This document shows, piece after piece, positions 6,438 to 9,003 of a DNA stretch of 9,003 bases. Origin of the DNA: Thalassarchaeum sp002495735 (GTDB taxonomy: Archaea > Thermoplasmatota > Poseidoniia > Poseidoniales > Thalassarchaeaceae). The notes beneath the pieces were generated by a model. It was given only the letters and a program-made list of their open reading frames with translations, had not been told where the DNA came from and did not search any database. Numbering within the stretch: the first letter of the stretch is position 1; each line of letters starts with the position of its first letter. A program made the translations under genes and the position numbers. Location: NCBI GenBank assembly GCA_937911265.1, contig CALDRG010000019.1:1-9003 (forward strand), given 5' to 3'.

Positions 6438-8138
6438 ATGAGACGAATCGCGATGTTGCAGAGTTTCCTAATGATTACCACTGTACTGATGTGCACGGTC
6501 CCGTCTGCTTCGGCCGACACAGGGGAGACGGTCATTGATGACGATGTGACTTGGACGGGCGAGCAATCAGTAGAAGGCGCGGTCAGAATTGTGAACGGCG
6601 GACATCTGACCATCGATGGCACCGAGGCTCGCATGTACACAGGCTCCAGCATCGTCGTCGAGTCTGGTGGAGAACTCACTCTGAATCAGGCGAGTATCGT
6701 CGCCAAAAACCTCCCTTCTGCAATCGCCAGCATGGGCTATTGGGACGAGATCAACATGTCTAAGTTCAAGGTTCCAGGGGACGGGATTTCAGGGACTTTC
6801 AACGTAAAGATGCAGGCGATGGAAGGGGACAGTTACTACGGCGGCGCGGCGCATATAGCAGGCGAGTCGATCAACATCAACGGTTCCTCCCATACCTTCT
6901 CGTTTGCGGACGGCACTGGAGACGTGTGGATTGGCCTGACGGGTTACTCATCAGGTGCAGTGACTGTTGCCTCAATCACCATCGAGTTCGAGACGGGCGG
7001 TAGCTCCACCATCCTTGGCAGTGACCTTGAATCGGTCAACATGAGGGGCGCGGGAGAACAGGGCTTCAGCATCGAAGTAGAAGGAGAGATGACATCTAGT
7101 AACTCCGTCGTCTTAGGTGGCCAGATAGTAATCAATGGTGCCATGAGAGCGGATGACTCCGACTTCGATAGAGTAGGCCCTATAATCCTCGGAAACACCG
7201 GAGAGATAGAACTGCTAGGCGAATCTGGGTTCTACAGTAGTCTCGATGACCACGATGTCCGAGGGGGGCCCGATTCAGCGATTTACTGGGGCGAGGATGC
7301 CAGCGGTTCGGGCGGCCTCATCGACCGTTGGGAGCGCAGAGTCTCGGACCAGACAATACAGGTCGATGCCAATTATGTGATACTGAGAATAATAGGGATA
7401 GGGCCGCAGGAGGCTACGCAGGAGATTTTCAGCCTAGATGGGTTCGCGTCAGTGGACTCTGGAAGAGAACGGGTGGTAGAGATTGGTTATTCCGACGGGA
7501 CTATCTGGACTGAGTCAGCAACCATCGAGGTTGTGACATACGAGACCGGTTGGAATCCAGAGTCTTCTGGCATCGGCAATTACGGCGGTGGCCCAGTGGC
7601 ATTGGGCTGGACGCAGAATACGGTCCTCGACTCCGGCACTCCATTCGTTGAGTGGGAGTCGGTTGAGATAGCCGACGGATCTTCGACCAAATCCATCGGG
7701 CAATCCATGCCGATACTGGCCCAGTTGGCGAACAGAGGTACTGCCTCTGCCCTTCTGTACTTCACCTGCGATGTGGTGGAGACTGGACTGGAGGCCAATA
7801 TCGGAGGTTACCGGGAGGTTCTCATCGACGCAGGGGAGTCTGTGGAGGTATCTTTCGGATGGCGCAGCAGCGATGTCGGTGATGCGACCCTGTCATGCCG
7901 GATTTTGACGGCTAGTCAGTTGGTAGAAGATAGTGCCTTCGGGGGCGGCAGCATGAGTACGGGACTGGCAACTTGGACGGAGCCGGCCGATGACGATTCC
8001 CTGCCGATTGTGCCCCTGTTGACTGCTATCGTCGTAGGGATTGGAATTGCCGGGATGACTATGCTGAGGCGTGGCGCATCGGACGCAATCGTCGAGACAG
8101 AGGAAGAGGATTTGAGTTACTCGCGAGACGAGAATTAG
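6438..8138 (+). CDS. Secreted, C-terminally membrane-anchored surface protein with beta-solenoid-like and CARDB-like regions
   Basis: The 566-residue product is not one I can name. Residues 1-26 are a signal peptide (MRR, hydrophobic core, cleavage predicted after SASA, before DTGE). Residues about 46-90 have short repeating strands rich in Gly, Ile and Val (VRIVNGGHLTIDG, SIVVESGGELTLN), and the pattern returns at about 193-262, as in right-handed beta-helix proteins. Residues about 403-492 resemble a CARDB-type beta sandwich (ILAQLANRGTASA, then IDAGESVEVSFGW), with Cys444 and Cys487 positioned for a disulfide. A membrane segment (about 522-542) is followed by LRR and an acidic cytoplasmic tail, so most of the protein should lie outside the cell. 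Sequons at Asn106 (NMS) and Asn148 (NGS) make it a possible AglB substrate. No catalytic motif is evident; an adhesive or structural surface role is inferred. The stop overlaps that of the convergent gene. Confidence 0.88.
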   Translation: MRRIAMLQSFLMITTVLMCTVPSASADTGETVIDDDVTWTGEQSVEGAVRIVNGGHLTIDGTEARMYTGSSIVVESGGELTLNQASIVAKNLPSAIASMGYWDEINMSKFKVPGDGISGTFNVKMQAMEGDSYYGGAAHIAGESININGSSHTFSFADGTGDVWIGLTGYSSGAVTVASITIEFETGGSSTILGSDLESVNMRGAGEQGFSIEVEGEMTSSNSVVLGGQIVINGAMRADDSDFDRVGPIILGNTGEIELLGESGFYSSLDDHDVRGGPDSAIYWGEDASGSGGLIDRWERRVSDQTIQVDANYVILRIIGIGPQEATQEIFSLDGFASVDSGRERVVEIGYSDGTIWTESATIEVVTYETGWNPESSGIGNYGGGPVALGWTQNTVLDSGTPFVEWESVEIADGSSTKSIGQSMPILAQLANRGTASALLYFTCDVVETGLEANIGGYREVLIDAGESVEVSFGWRSSDVGDATLSCRILTASQLVEDSAFGGGSMSTGLATWTEPADDDSLPIVPLLTAIVVGIGIAGMTMLRRGASDAIVETEEEDLSYSRDEN

Positions 8139-9003
8139 GCATCACAATTGGATACAGAGGTCCAAGCTTCGTTGGTAGGGTTGCCGTCGGTCTCGCCACC
8201 CTCTTCCGTGTATTCATAGTATGAAGTGTACGAAATCACTGAGCCATCGGACCACGGCGACATCTGAGTGACCTCGACCGTGAAGTGGTAGCACCCGTAT
8301 TCCCTGGTCTCCCAATCCTCTATCGGGATGTACTTGGTGTTCAGTTCGAACGAATCCACGGATCCGGGCATTGGAAGTTCTGAACCTTCATCGCCGACAA
8401 AGGCGCTGCCGCCACCGTACTCACCGTTGTTTGAGTCCCATTCGGCAACTCCATTTGCCACCGTAACTGTAGGGAAACTGATGGCTTCCGTGGAATCATA
8501 GTACAACGTTGCAGAGACTGTGTAATCTGCATGAGGGAGGCCCCCAGGAGGATTATCTCCCATTGCATCCAGACCTGACCATGACTTCAGGGCCACCCCT
8601 ATGATGCACGAATCCTTGGAATCACTGCACTCGCTTCCCGTCCCCATAGCTCCAGCAGTGGCGCTTTTGGCCTCGTCGACGGTTCTCTGTAGGTGATTCG
8701 ATTGAAGTTTCATGGAATCAGAGGAGCTGTCAACATCCACTGTGACAACATAGGCTGCGTTATCTGCTGCGTTGCCTTGGTACCACTCGGCGATTGTCAT
8801 AGTAATCTCTCCATACGCGCCGATTCCATCCTCTCTATCTATCGAGAATGGGAGTGTAGAGTCGAATACACTGTTTCCGTCATAGGTGATTGAGACATCT
8901 GCCGAGTCCACGGAAGATCCGAACAAGGCGCCGGACTCACGGATTGTTAGGGTGATTACAGTAGCGTCTTCCGAGAGTTCGGATTCAGTGATTGTAATCT
9001 CAC
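8135..9003 (-). CDS. Acidic, probably extracellular beta-rich protein of unknown function (5' end outside window)
   Basis: The frame is open from the right edge to the TAA at 8135-8137, giving the last 288 residues; the start lies beyond 9003. A TTG at 8926 is in frame but the coding frame continues upstream of it, so it is not the start. The sequence is rich in Asp, Glu, Ser, Thr and Gly with alternating hydrophobic strands (ATVITLTIRESG, DYTVSATLYYD, CYHFTVEV), as in secreted beta-sandwich proteins. Four cysteines are present: a CX6C pair (GSECSDSKDSC), YGCYHF, and SNCDA at the C-terminus, which could make two disulfides. There is no C-terminal membrane anchor and no N-X-S/T sequon in the visible part. 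I recognise no named domain. A pilin- or archaellin-like protein with an N-terminal helix outside the window is possible but unproven. Confidence 0.85.
   Translation of the reverse strand, partial: EITITESELSEDATVITLTIRESGALFGSSVDSADVSITYDGNSVFDSTLPFSIDREDGIGAYGEITMTIAEWYQGNAADNAAYVVTVDVDSSSDSMKLQSNHLQRTVDEAKSATAGAMGTGSECSDSKDSCIIGVALKSWSGLDAMGDNPPGGLPHADYTVSATLYYDSTEAISFPTVTVANGVAEWDSNNGEYGGGSAFVGDEGSELPMPGSVDSFELNTKYIPIEDWETREYGCYHFTVEVTQMSPWSDGSVISYTSYYEYTEEGGETDGNPTNEAWTSVSNCDA

Noticed and set aside
8135..8926. TTG at 8926 as the start of the right-hand gene
   Set aside because: The frame remains open and protein-like upstream to the window edge (alternating strand pattern ITITESELSEDATVITLT), so the true start is outside.

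Overview
The window looks archaeal. It encodes a CDP-archaeol synthase (CarS), which belongs to the ether-lipid pathway found only in Archaea, and an AglB/STT3 oligosaccharyltransferase of archaeal type. Base composition is near 50-55% GC, coding density is high, and two large exported, acidic, beta-rich proteins are present. Together these would fit a marine Thermoplasmatota (Poseidoniales, marine group II) genome. That placement is an inference from gene style and is not shown by any marker gene here.

Layout. Positions 1-4238, minus strand: one very long open frame (at least 1412 codons, running off the left edge) for an AglB/STT3-type N-glycosylation oligosaccharyltransferase. It carries about 365 extra N-terminal residues with roughly ten predicted membrane segments. 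Positions 4239-4349: a 111-bp spacer with a perfect 8-bp inverted repeat touching a TATA-like box. Positions 4350-5618, minus: purD, complete. Positions 5670-6311, minus (possibly from 6413): carS, complete. Positions 6312-6437: divergent spacer. Positions 6438-8138, plus: a secreted, C-terminally membrane-anchored surface protein with a beta-solenoid-like N-terminal part and a CARDB-like domain. Positions 8135-9003, minus: the C-terminal 288 residues of an acidic, probably extracellular protein that enters from the right edge. Its stop codon overlaps that of the preceding gene.

How the genes fit together. CarS (membrane lipid headgroup activation), AglB (protein N-glycosylation on the outer face) and the two exported proteins all concern the cell envelope. 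PurD is purine biosynthesis housekeeping and probably shares a transcript with carS. The anchored surface protein has two N-X-S sequons, so it could be an AglB substrate. No RNA genes, mobile elements, CRISPR arrays or defence genes are visible. No stretch longer than 300 bp lacks a gene. The most unusual items are the N-terminally extended oligosaccharyltransferase and the palindrome at its probable promoter. I see no clear evidence of an entirely new system.
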